Source: Rhodocista pekingensis
GTDB taxonomy: Bacteria; Pseudomonadota; Alphaproteobacteria; Azospirillales; Azospirillaceae
Assembly: GCF_042665545.1 (NCBI RefSeq)
Contig: NZ_JBHTCM010000025.1
Span: forward strand, 1 to 64,000
Direction: 5' to 3'
Length of the DNA: 64,000 nucleotides
Position numbers and translations under genes: made by a program. The notes beneath the pieces are model-generated. The model had not been told where the DNA came from. It was given only the letters and a program-made list of their open reading frames with translations, and searched no databases. Each line of letters begins with the position of its first letter. Position 1 is the first letter of the stretch. Positions 13,601 to 20,287 of this stretch are shown in pieces.

Positions 13601-16600
13601 GCCGGCGGCAGCGGTGCTGCCAGCACCTATCTGGAGGGCGGAACGGCCGCGACCCTGCTGCCGACCCTGGACATCGCCGACGCCGACGATACCCGGATCG
13701 CGGGCGCCACCGTGACCATCGCCAGCGGCCTGACGGCGGGCGACACGCTGTCCGTCACCGCCGCGCACGGCATCACCGGCAGCTACGACGCCGCGACCGG
13801 CACGCTGACCCTGTCGGGCACCGCGACCCTGGCGCAGTACGAGGCGGTGCTGCGCAGCGTCAGCTACTCCAGCACCAGCCTGTCCCCGACGGCGACCGCG
13901 GCCACGCGCTCGATCACCGTCACCGTGACGGATGCCGACAGCGACGGCGCCGGGGCCGCGACCTCCGCCCCGCTGACGGCGACCGTGACGTTGACCTCGG
14001 TCAACGAGGCGCCGGTCCTGGGCGGCACCGGATCGGTCGACTTCACGGAGAACGGCAGCGCCGTGGCGCTCGCCCCCGGCCTGAGCCTGACCGACGCGGA
14101 CAGCACCCGGATCGCCGGGGCGGTGGTGCAGATCACCAGCGGCCTGACCGCGACGGACGTGCTCTCCCTGACCCCGTCCGCGGGCATCACCGGCAGCTAC
14201 GACGCCGCGACCGGCACGCTGACCCTGACCGGCACGGCCACCCTGGCCGAGTACCTGTCCGTCCTCCGGGGCGTCACCTACGCCAACACGGGCGACAGCC
14301 CGGCGGAGCTGGGGACCGCCCGGACCGTGAGCATCACCGTCACCGACGACGGCGGCGCCTCGGCCCGGACCTCGACCACCGTGACGGTCAACGTCGTCGT
14401 GACGGAGGTGAACGACCCGCCCGTGGCGGAGAACGACCGCACCATCAACATCGCCGAGGATTCGACCGGGTCCCCGCTCTCGATCCAGGCCCCGACCGAC
14501 CTGGACGGCGATACCCTGACGGTGACGGTGACGGAACTGCCGACCGGCGGTACCGTCTATTCCGGCGCGACGGTCGTGAAGGTGAACGACACGCTGACCG
14601 TGGCGGAGCTTCAGGCGCTGACCTTCACGCCCTCGACCGATGCGGAAGGCAGTGCGGGCCGGTTCAGCTATACCGTCAGCGACGGGCGCGGCGGCAGCGA
14701 CAGCAGCACGCTGACCATCACGGTCGGCGGCACCAACGACGCGCCGACGCTGGCGAACGCCATCCCCGACCAGCAGACGGACGAGGATGCGCCCTACCGC
14801 TACACGGTGCCGGGGAACACCTTCGCCGACATCGACGTGGGCGACACGCTGACCTATGCCGCCAGCCTGGGCGACGGCTCGCCGCTGCCCTCCTGGCTGA
14901 GCTTCAACAGCGCGACCCGGACCTTCTCCGGCACGCCGCTGAACGAGCATGTCGGCACGCTGACGCTGAAGGTCACCGCGACCGACAGCGGCGGCGCCTC
15001 GGTCACCGACAGCTTCGTGCTGACCGTGCGCAACGTGAACGACGCGCCGGTCCTGGTGCAGCCGATCCCCGCCCAGTCGGCCCTGGAAGATCAACCCTAT
15101 AGATACCAGATGCCCGCCGCGGCATTCACCGACGTGGATGTGGGCGATGTTCTCCGCTACGAGGCAACCCTGGCGGACGGTTCGCCACTGCCGTCCTGGC
15201 TGAGCTTCAACCCGACGACCCGGACCTTCTCCGGCACACCCGCGAACGCCGATGTCGGCAGCCTGACCGTCGCGGTCACGGCGCAGGATCGGGCCGGGGC
15301 GACGGCCACGGCGACCTTCTCCCTCACCGTCGGCAACGTGAACGACGCGCCGGTCGCCGGCGTACCGCTGCCCGACCGGACGGCGACGGAGGACAGCCCG
15401 TTCAGCGCCACTCTGCCGGCCGGCGCCTTCCGCGATATCGACGCCGGAGACAGGCTCACCCTGTCCGCCACGCTGGCCGACGGTTCGCCGCTGCCGTCCT
15501 GGCTCAGCTTCGATCCGGCCAGGGGGACCTTCTCCGGCACGCCCGGCAACGACGATGTCGGCCGGATCGCCGTGACGGTCACCGCGACCGACCGCGCCGG
15601 GGCGACGGCCACAGCCGGCTTCACCATCACGGTGGAAAACACCAACGACGCGCCGGTCCCGGCCATGGGCCTGCCCGACCGCATCGCCACGGAGGACCAG
15701 CCCTTCAGCGCCACGCTGCCGGCCGGCGCCTTCCGCGACATCGACGTCGGCGACAGGCTGACCCTGTCGGCGACCGGCCCGGGCGGCGATCCGCTGCCGC
15801 CCTGGCTGAGCTTCGATCCGGCCACGGGCACCTTCTCCGGCACGCCGCTGAACGAGCATGTCGGGTCCCTGACCATCACGGTGACAGCGACCGACATGGC
15901 CGGGGCCACGGCCAGCCAGACCTTCGTGCTGACCGTGCTGAACGTGAACGACGCCCCGGACAGCGCCGACGCGACGGTCACGCTGGACGAGGACACGACG
16001 GCCACGCTGGGGGCGGGTCTGTTCGCCTTCGCGGATGTGGACCAGGGCGACGCCTTCTCCGCCGTCGTCATCAGCACCCTGCCGGCCCGCGGCAGCCTCT
16101 CCCTGAACGGCGTGCCGGTCACGGCGGGACAGCGCATCGCGGCGACCGACCTCGGCGGCCTGACCTATACCCCGCCGGCGAACGCCAACGGCACGCCGTT
16201 CGCCGACTTCACCTTCTCGGTCGTGGACCGGTCCGGTGCCGCCGATCCGACGCCGCAGACCGTCACCCTGATCGTGCGGCCGGTGAACGACGCGCCGGTC
16301 CTGGTGACGCCGCCCACCGGCACGACCGTGCAGGCAGGGTCGCCGCTCCGGCTCGCGGTGCCGCCGGGCAGCTTCACGGATGTGGACGAGGGCGACGTGC
16401 TGACGCTCTCCGCCACGCTGGCGGACGGTTCGCCGCTCCCGTCCTGGCTGAGCTTCGATCCGGCCACGGGCACCTTCAGCGGCATCCCGACCAACATCTC
16501 CGTGGGCACCGTGACGCTTGTCGTCCGCGCCACCGATCTGGCCGGGGCCAGCGCCACGGCCGAGGTGAGCGTGGTGGTGGAGCCCGAGCCCGCACCACCC

Positions 16601-17686
16601 TTGACGCCGACCGATCCGACACCCCCGTCCGATCCCTCGACGCCAACGGAGCCGGCGGGTCCCGGTACCGGGGGGGGCGACAACGGTGGCCTGATCACCG
16701 GCGGCGGCTCCAGCGGCGGCGGGACCGGCGGTACGGGCGGAACCGGCGGCGACGGCGGCCTGATCACGGGCGGCGGAAGCTCCGGTGGTACAGGTGGAAC
16801 CGGCGGCACAGGCGGGACCGGTGGGACCGGCGGCAACGGCGGGCTGATCACCGGCGGCGGCAGCTCCGGGGGCGGCGACATCACGATCCCGGGCGGCAAT
16901 GGCGGCGGATCGGGGGGCAGCGACCAGGGCGGCATCATCGGCGGCCCGGGCACGCTCCCGCCCGAGCGGCCGAGCGGTGCGGGCGGCATCACCTCGGGCC
17001 GTGGCATCATCGGCGGCAGCGAGGGGGAGATCCGTCTGTTCGTGGCCGGTTCCGTCGGCAACCAGGTGATGTTGCAGGATACCGCCTACCAGTTCCAGGT
17101 GCCGCGCAACGTCTTCCGCCATACCAACCCCAACGAACGCCTGACCTTCGAGGCCAGCCAGCCCGACGGCAGCCCGATCCCGGCCTGGCTGACCTTCGAC
17201 GCGGACAGCCTGACCTTCAGCGGCACGCCGCCGCTGGAAGTCGCAGGCGCCATCGACATCCAGGTCATCGCACGGGATTCGGAGGGCAACGAGGCTGCCG
17301 TCGTCTTCCGCATCATCGTCACCACGGAAAACGAGGAGATCCCGGTCAGCCAGGGCCAGGAGCCGCCGGCTCCGCCGCCCCCGGAGGTGCCCCCGGCCTC
17401 GGCAGAAGCCCCCGCCGGAAGCGACCAGCCGGAACGCCCCGCCGGGGCAGGCACCGGCGAGCAGGACAGCGGGACCGGGGACAGCGCCGCACTCGGGTTC
17501 GGCGACGCCTATGCGCTGCTGACCGGCGCCGACCGCCTGCCGGAGCCAGAGCCGACCCTGGCCGGGCGCGCGGGGTTCGCGGCCCAGCTCCGGGCTGCGG
17601 GCCAGGCCGGCCGGCTCAGCGAGAGCCGGGCGCTCCTCGCCAGCCTCGCCCGCACCGGCAGCCCGATACCTTCGACCGCAGCATGA
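1604..17686 (+). CDS. Giant cadherin/Ig-repeat surface protein with DUF4347 modules
   Basis: A 5360-residue, acidic, repeat-built protein, likely an exported adhesin. The N-terminal ~60 residues contain the LSLEPRLVFDAA motif (about residue 48) seen at the start of many large adhesins. Residues ~120-405 hold two DUF4347-like modules: the first is degenerate, and the second has VHIIAAGEDGL, LHLFAHGTPG and ADILLYGCDVA. From ~420 to ~4380 there are about thirty cadherin-like units of ~100 residues joined by VNDAP-type linkers. Five putative Ig (He_PIG) units with LPSWLSF and FSGTP follow, including TM-free FADIDVGD signatures. A glycine-rich stretch (~5023-5110) repeats GLITGGGSSGG three times; then comes one more Ig-like unit and a proline-rich tail. 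No classical signal peptide and no RTX nonapeptides are visible. The stop overlaps the next start (ATGA), so it is coupled to the export genes downstream and is their presumed cargo. The start has only a weak ribosome site. Confidence 0.88.
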   Translation: MSHKAFTISLHRLVVNFLSPHRGACNPARPQHAPRHDLPIGLHSTLLSLEPRLVFDAAVVAADVFVDPHPDQHDGAEPAADHPAATGRSDAVVVGPQATGDSDGPVPPAVEAGARRTAGSIAVIDPAAPGAATILAGLPRDAEVHVLTPGDDTLTQIGRVLAGYDGIQDLHLALAADAGISPAHVQAEADTVAGWRDALADGARISVHGADATALARDGLALLSDLTGVEATAVPVGDGPVGRTLVVIDARVPEAQALAAGALPGAEVHIIAAGEDGLATVTGLLAGQQDVAALHLFAHGTPGSMTLGTATLDNAALDTAGDTVAAWAGSLTADADILLYGCDVASTTEGVTLVERLADLTGADVAASDDDTGSAARGGDWTLEVATGPIEARLPFGQATLAAYGGLMAAPTATLLTQTVTYTEGDASVALGDIVVTEPDGEAVTATLTLAAPAAGALSTSGSATYNTGTGVWTVTGTAAEVNAALAAVSFTPTADNDQDTTISVSITDASGEATLSGTITLDVTPVNDAPDLSGSAALDTIAEDASSPTGTSIDALAGRLTVTDVDSGSQRGLAIIGTDEANGSWWYSTDGGTSWTALGARDAGQALVLSADGTGQNRVRFIPNTDFNGTATLTVRAWDGSDPLVLSGDTVKIAGSGGSTAFSAAMATLTQTVTAVNDAPILTPVTLSLPSVEEDLAGGAVNGILVANLHTTADGTVLVTDVDGTASFGIAVTGFSIPPALAGQIQYSTDGGGSWTAVPALGANQALVLEATARIRINPAAEAAGEATFSFVAYDGSAGYGSGTVVDLTLPANSGALAPFSAASSTAILAVTPVNDAPTLATHAFTLNEGTTLALTGAHLGVTDPDNTADQITYEVTQLPTAGALLRVVGGVTVTLTVGDTFTQAEVDAGTILSYRHTGPQLSADGSDSFKVTVRDGAGGIATDQTVTVTLRDVNAPISVQGTTISVAERIGAEATDFTSIPLTGGGLNISDADGDPARITVTFNSLPDPAVGRLQIDTGSGYQDITAGMTVTLAGVAGPLRFIHTGAEPEGALAGTSFQVTVEDNNPTLPESTATTMVNLVVTAVNDPPAQSGVAQSNTFTVAEGGQRTINPTYLDVGDPDSDHDAATYTLRTLPAHGQLYLDGVLLGVGATFTQAQVDSGRLAYRHLGDEPNGTAVPDDSFEYTLRDGDGAEAPGTFRIDVTPTDDPTVVTAGQISLRVGDSATVDTGDLDATDPDTPDSGITFTLATGALPAGARFERTTAPGVAVTSFTLAEIRAGTIRVIHTGGAGDAGSYAVPVTVSDGTTTTRPAALTVTLVTQDQIDSGGGTPDGAGSAVPHLTTNEPLIVAEDNSGTVAGTRITDQFLKVEDSDTAATGLTYTLTAATAHGTLWLDKDGNGSYDAGEALGTGDSFTQADIDAGRLFYDHDGSETTADGFSYTVSDGAGGTLTETSFAITVTPVNDDPTISQTTPSVTLAEQDGTGAATVVVLGTAHFQAADVDSVSGEQLIYVLETAPVGGWIEVDGVRIGAGSRFSADQLAAGKVTYHHDPGHEPDGTAAADDSISVYLTDGGTRADGSEARSATMTVQIDVTPVNDAPGASGRSVTLTEGATVVLPADRTGGSDSDIPAQALTYTIESLPTTGTLYTGWTDANGNGKVDAGEATAVTVGSTFTPGTLVYVHDGSETFADAFTFKVSDGTLSSGTATVSLSIRPVNDAPAGLVQTGATVLEGERLQITAAALNIVDASKNLNLSDPDNTANQVQLRITAVPTAGRLILNRGSGDVTLGVGSAFTAADLAAGYLYYEHDGSEHHTGISFTYTVADGTPTGIVAGNVFSIAVTPVNDLPTLILPSATTTGEAATMSLAGIRVGDIDAGQGTGDITVTLTVLHGTLSFGAADAALTNTGATGKGTPTLTLTGTPAEVQAILDTLTYTAPDDITTTVTDTLTVTVDDLGNSGADPDATPGVTRTAGDGDATRQHVGGSVAITVRPVNDAPVLTSGDFGSTLTVNEDTDLILGGVTVSDTDVAAGQVQVTIAATNGTLRLVNHAGLTQVGSGDLGTGAASITFRGTLADVNAALAAGNVVYRATADFNGNDTVSFSVNDLGNTGSGGPRISTGNTSVTIGVLPVNDPVSFSAPTSLQGLEDTQLSVTPVTITDVDAGNQLKVTLVLTNVTDVGPGSDVGALSFGGGVTATDSGASTTSRTYQLMGTQAQIQAALAGLKFSAAANDYGVYNLAITYDDQNHGASGGSGSQSTGTTNVEITIGARNDDPVVSVNGTALSGSGRNTGVLAAMTEDVGAFTALKDSGGHPLLLSDVDVDQLGGGMLTVTLSLAGGGHGDLRFASALAAGITVDAITGGGAGSDFTSIRLTGSLADLNAALAALEYRPDADFNTGQYDETLVLTVNDNGNTAPTVGTVAGTAGSGDITRQVAITVTAVNDAPVLTAPTTSFTVTEAADATGGTDLAITGLQISDAADLVGNKANGIIQVTVVATNGTLRLTDPTSGLSSYSGNKSGSLTLRGTQTAINSVIDSLVFNTGDDPAETATITVTVNDLGLDGTGGALSDQKVLTVDITPENDPPTITAPTTVTVSEDPASPFAFTGSSKISVADPDIRSNHLVVTLAVEDGALGVTASGSAAVTGNNSGSVQITGTRTDVNNTLATLKYTPLANANRLNADGSDGADQDLDLTITVSDQGYGKDNIADPGDVETTTKTVAIVITPVNDAPVLTAPASQSVSENTQTTITGLSIADADYLDTGFDTPPMRLTLTAQHGTLTLSGAAGIAVVSGDNSGTLVVTGTMGALNAALSGGALRYQPATDYTGGDSLTVTVSDEGNEGGSALTDSRTIALTIGGTNDTPVIAVGGDSDGASSATLAEDATLVFSAANGNAITFSDPDQVDASTANTQLTLSVGKGTLTLGSTSGLTFVTGDGTADQTIVIKGQLADLQAALAGLTYSAGADENGTTALTITVDDPGNLTTSGGTRTVTHTVSLTVTPVNDPPTVDAGADGTTAEDTPLALGTITVGDLKDLTIGSQAGTAAAAPVTVTVSVTPGTGALTLADNPGTAGLDETTLVTGGNGTASLTLSGTVAQINDALSQITFAPTADFSGTATLTVSVDDNGNGGSGGALTASDTRTLTITPVSDTPDLTVAGSANPAGTVAVSGDEDTWIDLRTLVGETDLDGSETLALTIAGLPAGFQVRYGGTAAGGGTTVTVSGGSATIPDGALSAGNTLWIKAPSDWNSTRDNGGAATTLTLTASSKDGAAVAVTRSASIDLTVTAVDDPPTATPDAKAITEDATPDTVGGNVITDATADSDPDEPATGTLSVTGAKFSGDAGMTVVDAAGTTLAGRYGSLLIKADGSYTYTLDNSDPDTDALAQGQTVTEVFTYRLSDGTAGHEATATITVTVTGANDAPVFNGGAVTTAEDTDRTLTAADFSVADVDSGASPVQAVKVTTLPGRGDLYLNGSRITATGVTITRAELDAGKLVFRPAANGNNEPTGSDYATLGFQVSDGLAWSAANTLTVDVTAVNDAPTDTGSGVVTLPAVAEDSTDPAGATVDGLFAGRFSDATDQVAGGSSADGFHGVVIVGYTADAAKGQWQYRLDTDNDGTLDGAWQTLTDRTAATALVLDRFDALRFVPAADYNGAAPSLTVRLAEDGGTPPAGGTAVDLSGAGGTGGSTRYGATTLTLATSVTPVNDAPTATSTTPVTLPVEAEGTPSPAGSSVSALFATRFADIDGDSFAGVAVVANAADATQGVWQWSTDGTTWTTIATTVGDSSAVVLSPTALVRFVPVSDFAGTPGALGLRLWDGTGGFTQGAGRDISASIGGTGGFANDLNRLSLGIGITPVNDAPVVTVTPATAAYTEQAAATPVLSGLTLSDVDDTHLTGATVTIAAGRVAGDTLSVTAAHGISGSYDAATGVLTLTGTATLAQYQAVLRNVGFSSGSDDPTADNTTTTRTLTVQVTDANADGSGAAISALASVTLTVTPVNDAPVLSAGGSGAASTYLEGGTAATLLPTLDIADADDTRIAGATVTIASGLTAGDTLSVTAAHGITGSYDAATGTLTLSGTATLAQYEAVLRSVSYSSTSLSPTATAATRSITVTVTDADSDGAGAATSAPLTATVTLTSVNEAPVLGGTGSVDFTENGSAVALAPGLSLTDADSTRIAGAVVQITSGLTATDVLSLTPSAGITGSYDAATGTLTLTGTATLAEYLSVLRGVTYANTGDSPAELGTARTVSITVTDDGGASARTSTTVTVNVVVTEVNDPPVAENDRTINIAEDSTGSPLSIQAPTDLDGDTLTVTVTELPTGGTVYSGATVVKVNDTLTVAELQALTFTPSTDAEGSAGRFSYTVSDGRGGSDSSTLTITVGGTNDAPTLANAIPDQQTDEDAPYRYTVPGNTFADIDVGDTLTYAASLGDGSPLPSWLSFNSATRTFSGTPLNEHVGTLTLKVTATDSGGASVTDSFVLTVRNVNDAPVLVQPIPAQSALEDQPYRYQMPAAAFTDVDVGDVLRYEATLADGSPLPSWLSFNPTTRTFSGTPANADVGSLTVAVTAQDRAGATATATFSLTVGNVNDAPVAGVPLPDRTATEDSPFSATLPAGAFRDIDAGDRLTLSATLADGSPLPSWLSFDPARGTFSGTPGNDDVGRIAVTVTATDRAGATATAGFTITVENTNDAPVPAMGLPDRIATEDQPFSATLPAGAFRDIDVGDRLTLSATGPGGDPLPPWLSFDPATGTFSGTPLNEHVGSLTITVTATDMAGATASQTFVLTVLNVNDAPDSADATVTLDEDTTATLGAGLFAFADVDQGDAFSAVVISTLPARGSLSLNGVPVTAGQRIAATDLGGLTYTPPANANGTPFADFTFSVVDRSGAADPTPQTVTLIVRPVNDAPVLVTPPTGTTVQAGSPLRLAVPPGSFTDVDEGDVLTLSATLADGSPLPSWLSFDPATGTFSGIPTNISVGTVTLVVRATDLAGASATAEVSVVVEPEPAPPLTPTDPTPPSDPSTPTEPAGPGTGGGDNGGLITGGGSSGGGTGGTGGTGGDGGLITGGGSSGGTGGTGGTGGTGGTGGNGGLITGGGSSGGGDITIPGGNGGGSGGSDQGGIIGGPGTLPPERPSGAGGITSGRGIIGGSEGEIRLFVAGSVGNQVMLQDTAYQFQVPRNVFRHTNPNERLTFEASQPDGSPIPAWLTFDADSLTFSGTPPLEVAGAIDIQVIARDSEGNEAAVVFRIIVTTENEEIPVSQGQEPPAPPPPEVPPASAEAPAGSDQPERPAGAGTGEQDSGTGDSAALGFGDAYALLTGADRLPEPEPTLAGRAGFAAQLRAAGQAGRLSESRALLASLARTGSPIPSTAA
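16671..16930 (+). repeat. Glycine-rich coding repeats in the giant adhesin
   Basis: Within the adhesin gene, DNA coding for GLITGGGSSGG recurs at about 16690, 16760 and 16842, separated by variable numbers of TGG/GTGG units. It encodes a flexible linker between the main Ig-like array and the last Ig-like unit. Variable copy number of such units is a common source of length polymorphism and of assembly error. Confidence 0.75.
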
Positions 17687-19401
17687 CCCTGTATTCAACC
17701 GGCCCCAGCCGACCTTCCAGCCTCACCGAGACCATCCCCGTGACCGACGTGCGCACCTTGAACGGTTCACCCTTCCGCCCCTTCCTGCTCTCGGCCGTCG
17801 CGGCCGTGGCATTGGCCGGCTGTGCGGTCAAGCCGCAGCCGATCCCGACGGCGGAGCACATGGACCGGGCGACCCGGGAATACACCGCCCTGTTCGAGAA
17901 CCAGGAACCGCTGACCGGGGAGCTGTCGCTGTCCGAGGCCCTGGCCCGGGCGCTCAAGTACAATTACGACCACCGGCTGGCGCTGATGGAATCGGCGTTG
18001 CAGGACGCCCAGCTCGACCTCGCCGCCTTCAACATGCTGCCGAAGCTCGCGGCCAGCGCCGGCTATCTGGCCCGCAGCAACGAGGCGGCCTCGTCCAGCC
18101 TCTCGGTGCTGACCCGGCGGCAGTCGCTGGAACCCTCCACCTCGCAGGACAAGGAGCGCTGGGTCGGCGACCTGACGCTGTCCTGGAACGTGGTCGATTT
18201 CGGTGTGGCCTACTTCACCTCGCGTCAGCAGGCGGACCGCGCCCTGATCGCGGTGGAGCGCCGCCGCCGCGTCGTCAACAACCTGGTGAAGGAGGTGCAG
18301 GCGGCCTACTGGCGCGCCGCCACCGCCGAACTGCTGCTGCCGCAGCTCGAACGGGCCATCGGCGAGGCGGAATCCGCCCTGGCCAAGAGCCGCGAGATCG
18401 ACCGCCAGCGCCTGGGCCCGCTGATCGAGACGCTGGAATACCAGAAGACGCTGCTGACGGTGCTCAGCCAGCTCCGCCGGCTGCGCTCCGACCTGACGGT
18501 CGCCAAGGCGCAGCTTTCGGCCCTCATCAACGTGCCCCCCGGATCGGACTTCAAGCTGGTGCCGCCGGTGCTGGTGAACGATCCCAAGGCCCTGTCCGGG
18601 ATCGACATGCGCCGGCTGGAGATGGCCGGCCTGACCTGGCGGCCGGAACTGCGCGAGGAGGCCTACCAGGAGCGGATCGACCGCGTCGGCGTCTGGAAGG
18701 AGATCACCCGGCTGTTCCCGAACCTCCAGCTCAGCACGGGTCTGAACTTCGACAGCAACTCCTACCTGGTGAACCAGAACTGGGCGGATCTGGCCGTCCG
18801 CGCCACCTACAACCTGTTCTCCCTGCTCCAGGGGCCGAAGGCCATCACGGCCGCGGAGGTGCAGCAGTCGGTGACGCGCACGCGCCGGCTGGCACTGTCG
18901 GTCGCCGTCGTCACCCAGATCAATGTCAGCCTGCAACAGTATCTCCAGGCGCTGGAGGCCTACCGCACAGCCCGCGACATCAGCGACATCGAGACCCGCA
19001 TCGACGCCGCCGTCAGCGAGGGCGGCCTGCCGCAGACGCAGTCCGAACTCGACCGCATCCGCCGCAGCACGGCCGCGATCGCGGCCGAACTCGACCGCTC
19101 GCGCAGCTATGCCGACCTGCAAGGGGCGCTGGCGAACATCTACACCGCGATCGGCCTGGACCTGCTGCCGCTGGACGCGCAGGAGACCGATCTGCCGGCC
19201 CTGAAGCAGGCGATCGAGAGCAGCCTCGCGCCTCTGAACCGCGGCGAGCTGCCGCCGATCCCCGACCTGCCGACGGACGCCATGGCGCAACTGGTGCGGC
19301 AGTTCACGGCACCGCCCGCCGGCGCCGACCCGGCCGCGTCCCCGGCCGCGACCCCGGTGGCGGAAGCCGCTGCGACCGCCGGAACGGAGACGGCGCCATG
19401 A
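17683..19401 (+). CDS. TolC-family outer-membrane channel, lipoprotein type
   Basis: A 572-residue outer membrane factor. After a ~30-residue lead it has a lipoprotein signal (FLLSAVAAVALAGC, with the lipobox cysteine at residue 47), so the mature protein would be acylated, as in OprM/NodT-type channels. The body has two halves rich in long amphipathic helices (for example ALARALKYNYDHRLALMESALQDAQLDLAAFNMLPKL is typical of the TolC entry helix region), and ends in an Ala/Pro-rich tail. The ATG overlaps the adhesin stop codon, so translation is coupled; in-frame GTG codons at residues 20 and 23 could be the true start and would give a more normal signal length. It probably forms the outer-membrane exit duct for the giant protein, working with the adaptor genes downstream. 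Confidence 0.85.
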   Translation: MTLYSTGPSRPSSLTETIPVTDVRTLNGSPFRPFLLSAVAAVALAGCAVKPQPIPTAEHMDRATREYTALFENQEPLTGELSLSEALARALKYNYDHRLALMESALQDAQLDLAAFNMLPKLAASAGYLARSNEAASSSLSVLTRRQSLEPSTSQDKERWVGDLTLSWNVVDFGVAYFTSRQQADRALIAVERRRRVVNNLVKEVQAAYWRAATAELLLPQLERAIGEAESALAKSREIDRQRLGPLIETLEYQKTLLTVLSQLRRLRSDLTVAKAQLSALINVPPGSDFKLVPPVLVNDPKALSGIDMRRLEMAGLTWRPELREEAYQERIDRVGVWKEITRLFPNLQLSTGLNFDSNSYLVNQNWADLAVRATYNLFSLLQGPKAITAAEVQQSVTRTRRLALSVAVVTQINVSLQQYLQALEAYRTARDISDIETRIDAAVSEGGLPQTQSELDRIRRSTAAIAAELDRSRSYADLQGALANIYTAIGLDLLPLDAQETDLPALKQAIESSLAPLNRGELPPIPDLPTDAMAQLVRQFTAPPAGADPAASPAATPVAEAAATAGTETAP

Positions 19402-20270
19402 GGAACCTGATCGGAACGGCCGCGCTGGCGCTGCTGCTGGCGGGGGGCGCGGGGGCCGCCACAGCGGCAGGCCCCGAGGCGCTTTCCTCACCCTCCTTGC
19501 CCTCCCCCTCCCTGCCTGCACCCTCCCCGGCCGCCCCGTCCCAGCCGGCTGCCCCGGCACCGTCGGCCGGACCGGCGGTCCCGGACGGTGTTCCGGGGTA
19601 CGGCGCCGGCCGGCTGGTGCGGGCGCAGGTGGTCTCCCGCGACGCTACCCAGCTTGCCAGCCCGATGGCGGGGCGTGTCGTCTCCATGTCCGTGCGCGAC
19701 GGCGAGACCTTCGAGAAGGGCCAGGAGCTGCTGAGCTTCGACTGCGCCCTGGCGGAAGGCCAGCTCGGCAAGGCCCGCACGGTGGCGGAGAAGACCCGCA
19801 CCGTGCTGGCGGCCAAGCAGCGGCTGGAGAAGCTGGGCTCCGTCAGCCCGCTGGAGCTGGCCGTCAGCGAGGCCGAGGCCAAGGAGGCGCAGGCCGATGT
19901 GCGGCTGATGGAGGTCACGGTCGGCCGCTGCCGGGTGCTGGCCCCCTATGCCGGCCGCGTGGCCGGCGTGCAGGTCCGCACCTGGCAGTATGTCGGGGAG
20001 GGCCAGCCGCTGCTGGACATCGTGGACCACAAGGTCCTGGAGGTGGAGATGATCGTGCCGTCGCGCTGGCTGGGCTGGCTGGGCACCGGCTACCGCTTCG
20101 ACGTGCAGATCGACGAAACCGGCAAGCGCTACACGGCGGAGGTGGTCCGCCTCTCCGGCAAGGTCGATGCGGCCAGCCAGTCGATCAAGGTCTATGCCTC
20201 GATCGTCGGTCCTTCCACCGACCTGCTTCCCGGCATGAGCGGCCGGGCCCTGCTCGACCACGCCTCCTGA
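19398..20270 (+). CDS. HlyD/RND-type periplasmic adaptor
   Basis: A 290-residue protein with a cleavable Sec signal (MRNLIGTAALALLLAGGAGA), a Ser/Pro/Ala linker, then a membrane-fusion-protein core. The core has a lipoyl half-motif (VSRDATQLASPMAGRVVSM), a short helical hairpin (LAEGQLGKARTVAEKTRTVLAAKQRLEKL), the second lipoyl half (VLAPYAGRVAGVQV) and a beta-barrel. The hairpin is short for an ABC-type HlyD. Its start overlaps the tolC-like stop by the ATGA arrangement. It should sit in the periplasm and bridge the inner-membrane proteins encoded next to the outer-membrane channel. The family is clear; the partner assignment is inferred from the operon. Confidence 0.85.
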   Translation: MRNLIGTAALALLLAGGAGAATAAGPEALSSPSLPSPSLPAPSPAAPSQPAAPAPSAGPAVPDGVPGYGAGRLVRAQVVSRDATQLASPMAGRVVSMSVRDGETFEKGQELLSFDCALAEGQLGKARTVAEKTRTVLAAKQRLEKLGSVSPLELAVSEAEAKEAQADVRLMEVTVGRCRVLAPYAGRVAGVQVRTWQYVGEGQPLLDIVDHKVLEVEMIVPSRWLGWLGTGYRFDVQIDETGKRYTAEVVRLSGKVDAASQSIKVYASIVGPSTDLLPGMSGRALLDHAS

Positions 20271-20287
20271 CGGCAGGATACACGATC

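Noticed and set aside
2900..16600. Long series of near-repeats that could be read as a tandem array or CRISPR-like region.
   Set aside because: The repeats are in frame at about 300 bases, encode cadherin/Ig-type units with varied sequence, and lack the short identical repeats and unique spacers of a CRISPR array.
9149..17698. Further long antisense frames (1070 and 1579 codons) opposite the adhesin.
   Set aside because: Same composition artefact; no domain, start or ribosome site supports them.
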